A stretch of DNA of 64,000 bases from Candidatus Gastranaerophilales bacterium (lineage in GTDB: Bacteria; Cyanobacteriota; Vampirovibrionia; Gastranaerophilales; Gastranaerophilaceae): contig CAAHDT010000023.1 of assembly GCA_900770525.1 (NCBI GenBank), positions 62,001-126,000 of the forward strand, read 5' to 3'. The notes below the pieces were generated by a model, which had not been told where the DNA came from, ran no database searches, and saw only the letters and a list, made by a program, of their open reading frames with translations. The translations under genes and the position numbers were made by a program. This document shows, in pieces, positions 25,689-33,752 of this stretch. Numbering within the stretch: the stretch's first letter is position 1; each line of letters opens with the position of its first letter.

Positions 25689-26519
25689 ATGGGTTTAAGT
25701 AATATAAAGAATAAAAATGTAGGGAGTGCACACTGTAGTAACCACACAGCATTCACCCTCGCAGAAGGTGCTACGCACGTAGCTAACTTTGCAGGCAAAC
25801 GTAAAGTTGCCTTTACTCTCGCCGAGGTCCTTATCACCCTTGGCATAATCGGAATCGTTGCAGCAATGACGTTACCTTCACTTCTTACAAATTACCGAGA
25901 AAAGCAACGTGTGTCGCAACTAAAAAAGACATATTCCACATTGCAACAGGCATTTTTAAGGGCAGAGGAGGCACATGGAGAATATCAGTATTGGGATTTA
26001 ACAAATACTAATACGCAAGGAGTTGATGAAAATGGAAATTACATATTAGATCATTCCGGCAGTGAAAAAGTTATGTCGTATCTTGGTGAATTTTTAAATG
26101 CCACAAAAAGTAATTCTGACTTAAAAATTACAACATACAAACTTGATGGGACCTTGTTGAATAAAGATTATGTTGTATCTCAATCTAGGTATTTAAAATT
26201 AAATGACGGTACGATTTTGGTAATGGGTTGGGTAAGTAATGAACTTACCGATGTGCAAGTTTTCTTCCCTGGATGTGAGAAAAAAGGATGCCGAGTTGGA
26301 GTTGATTGGTTTTATTTCACCTTAAAGCCCAAAGTTGGTTTTCAACCTTTAGGGGGATCGACTGAACACAATTTTCCATTCGAGAATTGTTGTAATTTGA
26401 GCAAAACAGTTAGTACAAACGGACGCGGTTGTACGGCATGGGTAATTTATAAAGAAAATATGGATTATTTACATTGCAATGACTTGAGCTGGAATGGTAA
26501 AAGCAAATGCAGTAAGTAG
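25689..26519 (+). CDS. Type IV pilin-like protein with duplicated AFTLAE leader motif
   Basis: The 276-aa protein carries a prepilin signal: KVAFTLAEVLITLGIIG, cleaved before Phe by a prepilin peptidase, followed by a long hydrophobic helix. A globular domain follows, with Cys pairs in FPGCEKKGCRVG, ENCCNLS, GRGCTAW, and LHCND...KSKC. The leader is unusually long, about 42 residues, and contains a second AFTLAE at residues 21-26 (HTAFTLAEGATHV) that is not followed by a hydrophobic stretch. That part of the gene is related to the dispersed repeat at 5270-5305. GAGG precedes the only ATG. A terminator follows. It is probably exported as a pseudopilin or minor pilin, under control of the divergent XRE protein. 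Confidence 0.85.
   Translation: MGLSNIKNKNVGSAHCSNHTAFTLAEGATHVANFAGKRKVAFTLAEVLITLGIIGIVAAMTLPSLLTNYREKQRVSQLKKTYSTLQQAFLRAEEAHGEYQYWDLTNTNTQGVDENGNYILDHSGSEKVMSYLGEFLNATKSNSDLKITTYKLDGTLLNKDYVVSQSRYLKLNDGTILVMGWVSNELTDVQVFFPGCEKKGCRVGVDWFYFTLKPKVGFQPLGGSTEHNFPFENCCNLSKTVSTNGRGCTAWVIYKENMDYLHCNDLSWNGKSKCSK
25719..25754 (+). repeat. Repeat-derived segment inside the prepilin gene
   Basis: These 36 bases align without gaps to the reverse complement of 5270-5305, with identical blocks GTAGGG, GTGCACA, AGTAAC and GCATTC at identical spacing (27 of 36 positions). They encode the leader just up to the first AFTLAE. A GCTACG-CA-CGTAGC palindrome follows at 25770-25783. Confidence 0.65.
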
Positions 26520-26536
26520 GTTTAAGAAAATATTGA

Positions 26537-26559
26537 GGCAGACAAAAGTCTGCCTTTTT
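26537..26559 (+). terminator. Rho-independent terminator of the prepilin gene
   Basis: AGGCAGAC, loop AAAA, GTCTGCCT, then five T residues. Confidence 0.9.
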
Positions 26560-26654
26560 GTTTGCCTGAAAGAAGAAGCCCCCCAACTTATAAACTAAAT
26601 TTCCAACAAACAAATTGCAAATATAAAGTTTTGTAACGTTTTTGTGATTTTCGG

Positions 26655-26683
26655 GCAATCCTGTTGATAAAAAATACTTTATA
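26655..26683 (+). promoter_or_regulatory. GCAAT-N18-TTTATA signature, copy 1
   Basis: GCAAT (26655-26659), 18 bases, TTTATA (26678-26683), about 60 bases before the 65-aa gene. The segment AAAATACTTTATA is shared with copy 2. Confidence 0.55.
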
Positions 26684-26742
26684 GATATATAAGAGATAGA
26701 ATGTATTTCCATGCAGAAATACGAGAAAAAGGAGTCTATAAA

Positions 26743-26940
26743 ATGAGCGGTATTGAATTTAATCCACACAAAAGTAACGGATATAGAACACAAAATGCTT
26801 TTGGAAAATTGGATTTATTAGCTAAACAAATTAAATCCGGCGAATATTCTGCAACATTCCAAGCTATGGGCAATAAAATCGGAACTTTGTTGGGCGCTGG
26901 TCAAGTTAGAGAAAATCCTACGGCTGCGTCTGGTCTATAG
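26743..26940 (+). CDS. Unknown 65-aa protein
   Basis: A small, slightly basic soluble protein (MSGIEFNPHKSNGYRTQNAF... ending ASGL), with one likely amphipathic helix around KLDLLAKQIKSG and another around TFQAMGNKIGTLLG. I do not recognise it. The ATG at 26743 is preceded by AAAAAGGAG at ideal distance, better than the in-frame ATG at 26701, which has no site. Its promoter signature matches those of the glycine-zipper genes at 27862 and 28832, so all three are probably expressed together. coaX follows 55 bases later. Confidence 0.7.
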   Translation: MSGIEFNPHKSNGYRTQNAFGKLDLLAKQIKSGEYSATFQAMGNKIGTLLGAGQVRENPTAASGL

Positions 26941-26995
26941 TTTTGCAAATAAATTTTGTTTAGTATAAAATAGTCGGTACAAAGAGGATTATTTT

Positions 26996-27760
26996 ATGCT
27001 ACTCACTGCCGATATTGGAAATACCAGTATAACACTTGGATTATTTGATGATAATGCGTTGGTCGAAGAATTCAGACTCGCTTCTGACAAGGATTTGTCT
27101 TTGGAAGAATATGAAGTTCTTCTGAAATCGCTATTTAAAGCTTATAAAGTTGATGGATGTATTATTTCATCTGTTGTAGAAGAACTTAATAAAAAGTTCA
27201 AAAAAGCAGTTGATGAAGTTTTTAAAATAAATGCCATTATGCTTAGTTCTGCATTGAACACCGGAATTGAGATTGTTCTCGATAACAAAAAAGAAATCGG
27301 TGCTGATAGAATTGCGAATGCGGCAGGAGCATATGTGCTATACAAACACCCTGTGATTGTTATTGATTTTGGAACAGCAACTTCTTTTGATATTGTGAAC
27401 AAGAACGGAGAGTTTGTTGGTGGTGTAATTGCCCCAGGGATAAACTTACAACTGAAAACCTTAAACAAATTCACCTCAAAGTTGCCAAGAATTGATGTAG
27501 CAACTTCTCCAACTGCAATCGGTGCAAACACAACCGATGCAATATTATCAGGTGTTATTCGCGGTTGTGCCTGTATGATTGACGGTTTGGTAGAGCAGTG
27601 TGAAAAAGAGTTGGGCGGAAAGGCTACCCTTGTTGCAACCGGTGGTTACGCAAGTGTTGTTGTAAATTATATGAAGCGACCTTTTGACTTCATTAACCCG
27701 ACATTAACTCTTGAAGGTCTAAGACACCTATATTACTTGAATTCAGAAAAAGTTTGTTAA
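26996..27760 (+). CDS. coaX: Type III pantothenate kinase
   Basis: CoaX phosphorylates pantothenate, the first step to coenzyme A. The 254-aa protein has the ASKHA-fold motifs: ADIGNTSITLGLFD at the N terminus (phosphate 1), IDFGTATSFDIV (phosphate 2, with catalytic Asp in the DRIAN segment just before it), GGVIAPGI and ATGGYA near the end. Length is normal. AGAGGA precedes the ATG. It lies between small unknown genes and could be read with the 65-aa gene upstream, as there is no terminator between them. Confidence 0.95.
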   Translation: MLLTADIGNTSITLGLFDDNALVEEFRLASDKDLSLEEYEVLLKSLFKAYKVDGCIISSVVEELNKKFKKAVDEVFKINAIMLSSALNTGIEIVLDNKKEIGADRIANAAGAYVLYKHPVIVIDFGTATSFDIVNKNGEFVGGVIAPGINLQLKTLNKFTSKLPRIDVATSPTAIGANTTDAILSGVIRGCACMIDGLVEQCEKELGGKATLVATGGYASVVVNYMKRPFDFINPTLTLEGLRHLYYLNSEKVC

Positions 27761-27786
27761 CTTTTGTAACATAACTTCTATTTTCT

Positions 27787-27815
27787 GCAATTTTTACAAA
27801 CCAAAATACTTTATA
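27787..27815 (+). promoter_or_regulatory. GCAAT-N18-TTTATA signature, copy 2
   Basis: GCAAT (27787-27791), 18 bases, TTTATA (27810-27815), about 46 bases before the 277-aa gene. Confidence 0.55.
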
Positions 27816-27861
27816 AAGATAAGGTTAGGTTAGTTAAATATTTGTTGAAGGTAGGCAAGTT

Positions 27862-28695
27862 ATGATTAGTGCTGTAAATTTAAACAAGGCATTCGGCTAT
27901 GCAAAACGTGTAGCGAAGATGGCTCCGGATTTTGCACTTGGTACAGGTGGTGAAGCTTTTGAAAAGTCTTTGCGAGAAGCTGTTCGTGGTGTGAAAGGTG
28001 CTGATGGCAAATATGTTGGTGGCACAGGTTATAAAAACTTTTGGACTAAATTAAAGGATGCGTTCAAAGTTTCTGAAGCTCATAATAAAAACTTAATCCA
28101 ATCCGAAGGTGGTTTCTTCAAAGCTATGAAAAAGAATTTGTTGGACATTCCATCAAGTATTAGTAGCGCTTGGAAACTTGGCGGAAAAACAGCAAAAGCT
28201 GCCGGTAAATCAGGTTTCTGGGGTAGCATGAAAGGTGCAGGAAAAGCTATCTACTCAAAAATGCCTCTTATCGGTTCTATTTTATTCGTTGCAATGGAAG
28301 CTCCAAATATTATAAAAGCAACTCTTGATGGTGGAATTGTAGATGGTGCTGCTGAATTTGTTAAAGCCGGCACAAGAGCAACTGCAAGTATGGCAGGCTT
28401 CTGTATTGGTCAAGCATTGTGTCCTATCCCAATTGTTGGAGGACTTATTGGTGGTATGGTTGCAGATTGGGCTGCAAGTAAAATTGTAGGAAAAAGTTAT
28501 TCCGAGAAAAAAGCGGAAGAACAAGAAACATTAGCACAAACTCAAATGCCAAAAGGTTTTGATACCGGAACTACAAATCCATTCGCAATGGGCAATATGA
28601 CAGCCGATCAATATATGGCACAACAATTGCAAGCTCAAATGATGAATAATCCTGAATTGTTTGCTCAACAATATGCAATGAATTCAAGATTTTAA
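27862..28695 (+). CDS. Glycine-zipper protein of unknown function (277 aa)
   Basis: I know no family for it. The first 130 residues are basic and helical, with Gly/Lys-rich text (SWKLGGKTAKAAGKSGFWG). Hydrophobic stretches follow: about 134-150 (PLIGSILFVAMEA) and 173-205 (MAGFCIGQALCPIPIVGGLI, then GGMVADWAASKIVGKS), rich in small residues spaced for helix packing, as in glycine-zipper membrane proteins. The tail is Gln/Met/Asn-rich. The same order - hydrophobic helix, GG-rich hairpin ending near GKS, charged helix, Gln-rich tail - appears in the next gene, so the two are probably paralogues. The start has AGGTAGG upstream. Confidence 0.75.
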   Translation: MISAVNLNKAFGYAKRVAKMAPDFALGTGGEAFEKSLREAVRGVKGADGKYVGGTGYKNFWTKLKDAFKVSEAHNKNLIQSEGGFFKAMKKNLLDIPSSISSAWKLGGKTAKAAGKSGFWGSMKGAGKAIYSKMPLIGSILFVAMEAPNIIKATLDGGIVDGAAEFVKAGTRATASMAGFCIGQALCPIPIVGGLIGGMVADWAASKIVGKSYSEKKAEEQETLAQTQMPKGFDTGTTNPFAMGNMTADQYMAQQLQAQMMNNPELFAQQYAMNSRF

Positions 28696-28715
28696 TTCTT
28701 AAACTTACCTATTAC

Positions 28716-28744
28716 AACCCGCCAACGGTAATCGTTGACGGGTT
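28716..28744 (+). terminator. Hairpin after the 277-aa gene
   Basis: AACCCGCCAACG and CGTTGACGGGTT pair with one mismatch around GTAAT. The T-tract is weak (ATTAATATTTC), so it may be partly leaky. Confidence 0.6.
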
Positions 28745-28767
28745 ATTAATATTTCTTAACATATTAG

Positions 28768-28796
28768 GCAATTTTTAGAGAGAAATAACGTTTATA
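28768..28796 (+). promoter_or_regulatory. GCAAT-N18-TTTATA signature, copy 3
   Basis: GCAAT (28768-28772), 18 bases, TTTATA (28791-28796), about 35 bases before the 505-aa gene. The first block reads GCAATTTTTA as in copy 2. Confidence 0.55.
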
Positions 28797-28831
28797 TATG
28801 TGTAACGGGGTAAAATTTCGAGGGATATTGT

Positions 28832-30349
28832 ATGGGAAATTACAATTACAACGATTATCGTAACTTAGCATTATATATTAACACTTCTGCAATGAATGAC
28901 GAATATATGTCTTTTCAAGATGGTGTTATTGCTAACGGTATTCTTGGTACCGGACTTGAATTCGGAAAATTCGGCTGGCAAAAAGGTAAAACTATTTTCT
29001 CTAAAAAAGCAGGAACTAAATTTGCTGCTGCCCGTAAAAAAGTTGAACTTCGTCAATTAAAAGGTAAAAATGCATTTCAAACAGTACAAAACGCTAAAAG
29101 ATATAACACAATAGTTGAATATGAAAGCAAATTACCTAAATTCAAACAAAAAAGTTTGGCAGAAATTAATAAAATGACTCCCAAACAAAAAGCTGCTTAT
29201 GCAAAAGAATTAAACACTTCAAGATACTATGATGATGCAAGAAAAAGCTTGAAAGAAGCAAAAACACTAAGAGGTGCCGAACAAGCTAAAAAAATCAGAG
29301 AATTTGAACAAAAGTCAGCTCAAGCAAAATTAAACATTCATAAAGCAAAATACAACGGTAATTTAAAACCAACTAATTTCTTGGGTAAAGCCAAAAATGT
29401 TACAAAAACAGTAACAGGCATGAAGTCTGCAAGCAGAGGCATAAAGACACTTGCGGCAAACTCTTCAAAATTCAGATTTTTATCAAAATTTGTTAAAGGT
29501 AATGCATTAATGACAGGAATTTCAGTTGCTATGGATTACGGTAAATTTGTAGAAACTAAACAAAAATGCGGAGCTCAAGCAATGAGAAAAGAAATTGCTA
29601 AGTCAACCGGTGTTGCATTAGCAGAAAGTGTTGGTTTCTTAGCAGGTATGAAGGCTGGAGCTGCTCTTGGTACTGCAGTTGGTTCTGTTTTCCCTGGAGT
29701 TGGTAATATCGTTGGTGGTGTTGCCGGAGCTCTTTTGGGCGGTCTTGCTAGCTGGGGCGCAGGGAAACTTGCTCACAAGGCTATGGGAAAATCAGAAATT
29801 CAAAAACATGAAGAAAAACAATCTGAACTTCTTGCACTAAAAGCAAAATATAATCTTAATACAAGAGTAAAAGTTGTTAGAAACGCAGCAATAAAAGTTA
29901 GTCAAGAAGAACAATTATCTAAAGTTCCGGAAGAACAATTACAAGCTGCAGGTTTGCAAAAAGTTGATAAAGCAAAAATGCAAAATGCAACAAAAACTAT
30001 TCAAAAGGTAGTTGAAGCTGAACCGGAAATTGCAATGATGTTGACAGCAGAAGCTGAAGAAGGACAACGTCAAGCACAAGCAAAAACTCAAGTCCAAGCA
30101 AAGAAACAAACAACTAAAACTCAAACAACTCAACAACCTCAAGCTGCTCAGCCAGTTGTGACAGAAACAACACCTGAAGTAGAAGAAATTACAGATGACG
30201 CAACTGAAGAGGCTCAAGAAAATGCTCAAGAAAAAGCTAAAGATTCAGCCTTGTCACAAACAATGTCAGCATTCGTATCAAGAATTAACGGTACCGCAAC
30301 TGCTCAACCGGTTCTTACTCCTTGGACTTTCGGTAACGGATATGTATAG
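28832..30349 (+). CDS. Glycine-zipper protein of unknown function (505 aa)
   Basis: The N-terminal 240 residues are Lys/Ala/Gln-rich helices with no signal peptide. A strongly hydrophobic glycine-zipper region spans about 260-318 (VGFLAGMKAGAALGTAVGS, then PGVGNIVGGVAGALLGG), which could form a membrane hairpin. From 320 it is charged and coiled, and from 410 a Gln/Thr/Glu-rich linker leads to a conserved-looking end PWTFGNGYV. It resembles the 277-aa protein in domain order and around the GG-hairpin/GKS site. GAGGGA precedes the ATG. Function unknown; membrane insertion is inferred from the pattern only. Confidence 0.75.
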   Translation: MGNYNYNDYRNLALYINTSAMNDEYMSFQDGVIANGILGTGLEFGKFGWQKGKTIFSKKAGTKFAAARKKVELRQLKGKNAFQTVQNAKRYNTIVEYESKLPKFKQKSLAEINKMTPKQKAAYAKELNTSRYYDDARKSLKEAKTLRGAEQAKKIREFEQKSAQAKLNIHKAKYNGNLKPTNFLGKAKNVTKTVTGMKSASRGIKTLAANSSKFRFLSKFVKGNALMTGISVAMDYGKFVETKQKCGAQAMRKEIAKSTGVALAESVGFLAGMKAGAALGTAVGSVFPGVGNIVGGVAGALLGGLASWGAGKLAHKAMGKSEIQKHEEKQSELLALKAKYNLNTRVKVVRNAAIKVSQEEQLSKVPEEQLQAAGLQKVDKAKMQNATKTIQKVVEAEPEIAMMLTAEAEEGQRQAQAKTQVQAKKQTTKTQTTQQPQAAQPVVTETTPEVEEITDDATEEAQENAQEKAKDSALSQTMSAFVSRINGTATAQPVLTPWTFGNGYV

Positions 30350-30364
30350 GTTTTAGAATAACAA

Positions 30365-30391
30365 GAAGGGTAGACTAAATGTCTACCCTTC
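30365..30391. terminator. Hairpin between the 505-aa gene and nusA
   Basis: GAAGGGTAGAC, loop TAAAT, GTCTACCCTTC: an 11-bp perfect stem between two convergent genes, able to act in both directions, with modest T content after it. Confidence 0.7.
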
Positions 30392-30418
30392 GTTTATATG
30401 TTTATAAAAAGTTATGAA

Positions 30419-31657
30419 TTATTCTTCATCAGAAGAATCATCTTCTTCAACGGCTTCTTCCGGTTGAATATCTTCTTCATCATATGCTTGTTGATTCATT
30501 TCTTCTTCAACTTCTTGATGAATTTCGTCTTCATTATGTTCAAAATCATCTTCAATAACTTCATCAGGTTCTTCGTAAGTGTGAGCAGCTTCAGCTTTTT
30601 CCATTTGAGAAACGCTCTTAATATCTATCTTCCAACCTGTTAATTTGTGAGCAAGTCTTACGTTTTGACCTTCACGTCCGATAGCTAATGAAAGCTGATC
30701 ATCAGGAACAACAACCATTGCTTCGTGCGCTTGTTCGTCATCAGCCAAGATATCTACTGAAACTACTCTTGCAGGAGATAGAGCATTAACGATATATTCA
30801 ACCGGATCTTCTGAGTATCTAACGATATCGATTTTTTCATTCTTTAATTCTGAAACGATTGTTTGAATACGGCTACCACGAGGTCCGATACAAGCGCCTA
30901 CACTGTCAACTTCTGGATCATTTGACCAAACAGCGATTTTTGTTCTGAAACCTGCTTCACGAGAAATTGATTTGATTTCAACAATACCATCTTCAATTTC
31001 CGGAACTTCAAGTTCAAAAAGTTCTCTAACGATTTCCGCGTGAGCGTGAGAAACGATTACTTGAGGCAATCTTGTTGTTTCTTTTACGTTAAGAACAAAC
31101 ACTCTGATTCTGTTCCCTGGTTTGTAGTATTCTCCAGGGATTTGTTCTTTTTGAGGCATTATTGCATCTGTTTTACCAATATTAACGATAACGTTTCTGT
31201 TTTCAACACGTTGGATAATACCTGTAGTCAATGTTCCCTTCTTTTCAAGGAACTCGTTCAATACAAGATTTCTTTCAGCTTCTCTAATTCTTTGAGTAAG
31301 AACTTGTTTAGCAGCTTGAGCAGCAATTCTGCCGAATTGTTCAGGAGTTACTTCCAATTTAACTTCATCGCCAACTTCAACATCTTCATCAATTTCTTTT
31401 GCTTCTGCAAGAGAAATTTGAGTTTCATCATCGTCAACAGATTCTACTACAACTTTTGTACTGAATACGCCGATTTCACCTGATTGTTCGTCCAAAATAG
31501 CTTCAATATTAGTAGCTTCTTTGTTTCTCATGTGTTTTTTGTAAGCTGCAACCATTGCATCGCATAATGAGCTTACCAAAACATCTTTGGAAATTCCGCG
31601 CTCTCTTTCCAATTCTTCAAGCGCTTCGTTTAAGTTTCCACCGCCAATTTTAATCAT
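30419..31657 (-). CDS. nusA: Transcription factor NusA
   Basis: NusA binds RNA polymerase and RNA and tunes pausing, termination and antitermination. The 412-aa protein has the N-terminal polymerase-binding domain (1-130), the S1 domain (about 135-200, GIIQRVENRNVIVNIG), and two KH domains (about 230-370; GACIGPRGSRIQTIV and AIGREGQNVRLA). It ends in a long acidic tail rich in Glu and Asp instead of the enterobacterial repeats. AAGGAG precedes the start. It follows rimP by 30 bases, as in most bacteria, but the usual ylxR-infB partners are not downstream: a convergent unknown gene is there instead. Confidence 0.97.
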   Translation of the reverse strand: MIKIGGGNLNEALEELERERGISKDVLVSSLCDAMVAAYKKHMRNKEATNIEAILDEQSGEIGVFSTKVVVESVDDDETQISLAEAKEIDEDVEVGDEVKLEVTPEQFGRIAAQAAKQVLTQRIREAERNLVLNEFLEKKGTLTTGIIQRVENRNVIVNIGKTDAIMPQKEQIPGEYYKPGNRIRVFVLNVKETTRLPQVIVSHAHAEIVRELFELEVPEIEDGIVEIKSISREAGFRTKIAVWSNDPEVDSVGACIGPRGSRIQTIVSELKNEKIDIVRYSEDPVEYIVNALSPARVVSVDILADDEQAHEAMVVVPDDQLSLAIGREGQNVRLAHKLTGWKIDIKSVSQMEKAEAAHTYEEPDEVIEDDFEHNEDEIHQEVEEEMNQQAYDEEDIQPEEAVEEDDSSDEE

Positions 31658-31687
31658 AATTTTCTCCTTTTTATATTACATTAAATT

Positions 31688-32173
31688 TTAATCTATGTAT
31701 AATTTTGCTGATTGAATATTTTGTCTTGGAATTTGTAATTCTTGTCCGTCATCAAAGCGGAAAAATTTAAGTCCGTTTGTTTCGTCAAAATCTAAAATCT
31801 CACCTTTAAAAATTCTTTCCGTTTCGCCTTCGATAGGTTCTTTAAGCTTTATTGAAACACGTCTGCCTTTAAATATGACGAATTCTTTATCAGACTTGAA
31901 TTTTCTTTCTAACCCAGGAGATGAAACTTCAAGATAATATTTTACCGGAATAAGTTCATCCAGAAAATCACTAAGACTTCTTGTAACTTTTTCGCAATCA
32001 TCAAGAGTTACGTCTTTTTCAGATGAATAAAGATATATTCTCAAAAACCATCTGTGATTTTCTTTTACAAATTCAATTTCAATAGGTACGTAACCAAAAC
32101 GCATAGCAGTGTTTTCGATTAAGGGTGTTATTTTTTCAAGAATTTCATATTTATTAATTTCTTGTTTAGCCAT
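31688..32173 (-). CDS. rimP: Ribosome maturation factor RimP
   Basis: RimP assists maturation of the 30S subunit. The 161-aa protein shows the conserved LRIYLYSSEKDVTLDDCEKV stretch (usually an R-V-x-I-D-x-x-x-G-V-x-x-D-D-C form), the SPGLERKF segment and a C-terminal SH3-like domain. It is the first gene of a rimP-nusA unit. A GGTTAGGT site precedes the ATG. Confidence 0.93.
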   Translation of the reverse strand: MAKQEINKYEILEKITPLIENTAMRFGYVPIEIEFVKENHRWFLRIYLYSSEKDVTLDDCEKVTRSLSDFLDELIPVKYYLEVSSPGLERKFKSDKEFVIFKGRRVSIKLKEPIEGETERIFKGEILDFDETNGLKFFRFDDGQELQIPRQNIQSAKLYID

Positions 32174-32230
32174 ACATACCTAACCTTTCTTTTGTTCGTT
32201 ATAAGTGGAATACTTCCCCTTATAAATCTG

Positions 32231-32260
32231 AAAAAAGAACGGGGAGTCCCGTTCTTTTTT
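32231..32260 (-). terminator. Rho-independent terminator of the 420-aa gene
   Basis: AAAAAAGAACGGG and CCCGTTCTTTTTT form a perfect 13-bp stem around GAGT, ending in T residues. It separates the 420-aa gene from rimP. Confidence 0.9.
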
Positions 32261-32339
32261 TGCACTGACAATACTGTCTTCGTTTACATTTTATCCTAAG
32301 CAAATATATATGTAAACCCATTAGTAAAGAAAAGTTAAG

Positions 32340-33602
32340 TTATGACTCTTCTGTTTTGGTTTCGTTTTTACTTGCTTTTGCTTCTTTCTTTTGAAGTTTC
32401 TTCAAGTCTTTTTCAGCTTTAGGAATAGCTTTCTCGTAAGCTGCAACTGTTGCTCTTGCTGTTTTAATTTTGTCAGGATTTTCTGAAATAACTTTTTTGT
32501 TTGTATCCATACTAGCTTTAGCATCATCCATTGAAGCCTTTGCTGTTTGAAGTTTTGGTTTTAACTCTGTTAATGTTTTACTATCAGCTTCCAACTTGCC
32601 AGCCAATTTATCCATTTTAGATTCTTCTGCATCCATTTTAGCTTTAAGTTGCGCTTTTACATCTGCCGGTTCAGCCGGTGCTGCATCGTATGCTGTTTTC
32701 GCAGATTGATACGAAGCACTAACAGTTTGGAATGATGCATTCGTTTGATTAATACTATTCTCTAAACCAGTAACTTGAGTATTAATAGTGTTATAATTAT
32801 TTTCTGCGGTTGTATAATCAGCTTCAAGCTTACTTTCTTGAGCTTTTGCACTAGACAATTCTGATTCTAATGTCTTAACTGAATTTTGAGCAGTTGTTTG
32901 GTCTGCTTTTGCGGCTTTAATACTTGTATCTAATGTTTTAGAATCTTTTGCACCTTTCATATTCTTAATATTCGTGTTTGCATTATCGCTTACATTTCCG
33001 GTATCAGAGTCACCGCCACCTTTACTTGAGATAGCATCCCAAAGATTTTTACCTGTGCTAACAAGTCCAACCAAACTTGTTGCAGTTGCAGCTAAGTCAG
33101 AAAGTTTACTTGTTTTAGGAGCTTCTACCGTTGGATGAGTAGCAGCATAGAATTCGTTTTCAATTCTTTTGTATGCTCTACCACCATATCCGGACATGTT
33201 TATAGGTCGTGAGAAACCCCAATCAACTGCACCAGCATTTCTATCTCGCATATATTCTTGAGCTCTACGAGCTGCAACATACTTGTTATCCATCTTAGCA
33301 CCTTGAGATGGTCTGCCTGTTGATTTTTTAGTAGTTGATGCTGTTGTGGTAGTTGTGGTAGTACTATTTGCAGTTCTACTTGTCACAGAACTGTTATTAA
33401 GAATAGAACCGCTCTTGCTTGCCCAATTACCACTAGAGAGTGACATTTTAGATAAGTTTGTCGTTGCAGATGACGCTGTAGAATTTGTTGCATGAGTAAC
33501 CGTTCCTCCTTTTTGGTCGGAGGTGAAGTTAGCTTTTAGCCCACCGCCCGTATTGAGCGATGTCCTAATTCCTGGCTTCATTTTTTGGAACTCGACACTC
33601 AT
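32340..33602 (-). CDS. Unknown 420-aa protein with long coiled coil
   Basis: Residues 1-100 are low-complexity Ser/Thr/Asn/Gly, including a run of Thr (TTTTTTTAST-like). A short segment around 130-165 (RPINMSGYGGRAYKRIENEF) looks structured. Residues 235-410 are an uninterrupted Ala/Lys/Glu/Ser coiled coil (for example TLESELSSAKAQESKLEADY), ending in a basic KKLQKKEAKASKNETK tail. There is no signal peptide. I do not recognise a family; scaffold or cytoskeleton-like roles are possible but only guessed. The ribosome site is weak. Confidence 0.75.
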   Translation of the reverse strand: MSVEFQKMKPGIRTSLNTGGGLKANFTSDQKGGTVTHATNSTASSATTNLSKMSLSSGNWASKSGSILNNSSVTSRTANSTTTTTTTASTTKKSTGRPSQGAKMDNKYVAARRAQEYMRDRNAGAVDWGFSRPINMSGYGGRAYKRIENEFYAATHPTVEAPKTSKLSDLAATATSLVGLVSTGKNLWDAISSKGGGDSDTGNVSDNANTNIKNMKGAKDSKTLDTSIKAAKADQTTAQNSVKTLESELSSAKAQESKLEADYTTAENNYNTINTQVTGLENSINQTNASFQTVSASYQSAKTAYDAAPAEPADVKAQLKAKMDAEESKMDKLAGKLEADSKTLTELKPKLQTAKASMDDAKASMDTNKKVISENPDKIKTARATVAAYEKAIPKAEKDLKKLQKKEAKASKNETKTEES

Positions 33603-33723
33603 AATATACTCTCTCGTTTTATATACCTTATATATACAAACGTATTTGAGTTTACTTTATTTCACACATGGTATAATTTTGTTACATTTGTTAACAAACG
33701 GAAGAGTAAATAAGAAATTTTAG

Positions 33724-33732
33724 TGTTATAAT
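33724..33732 (+). promoter_or_regulatory. Extended -10 promoter of the HEPN/MNT pair
   Basis: TGTTATAAT, an extended -10 with perfect TATAAT, about 20 bases before the HEPN start. A 12-base palindrome TTTGTTAACAAA lies about 35 bases upstream and could be an operator. Confidence 0.45.
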
Positions 33733-33752
33733 TTGCATAAAAGGAGAATCCT

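Noticed and set aside
26701..26742. Longer N-terminal start of the 65-aa gene
   Set aside because: The upstream ATG has no ribosome site, while the one at 26743 has AAAAAGGAG at the right distance.
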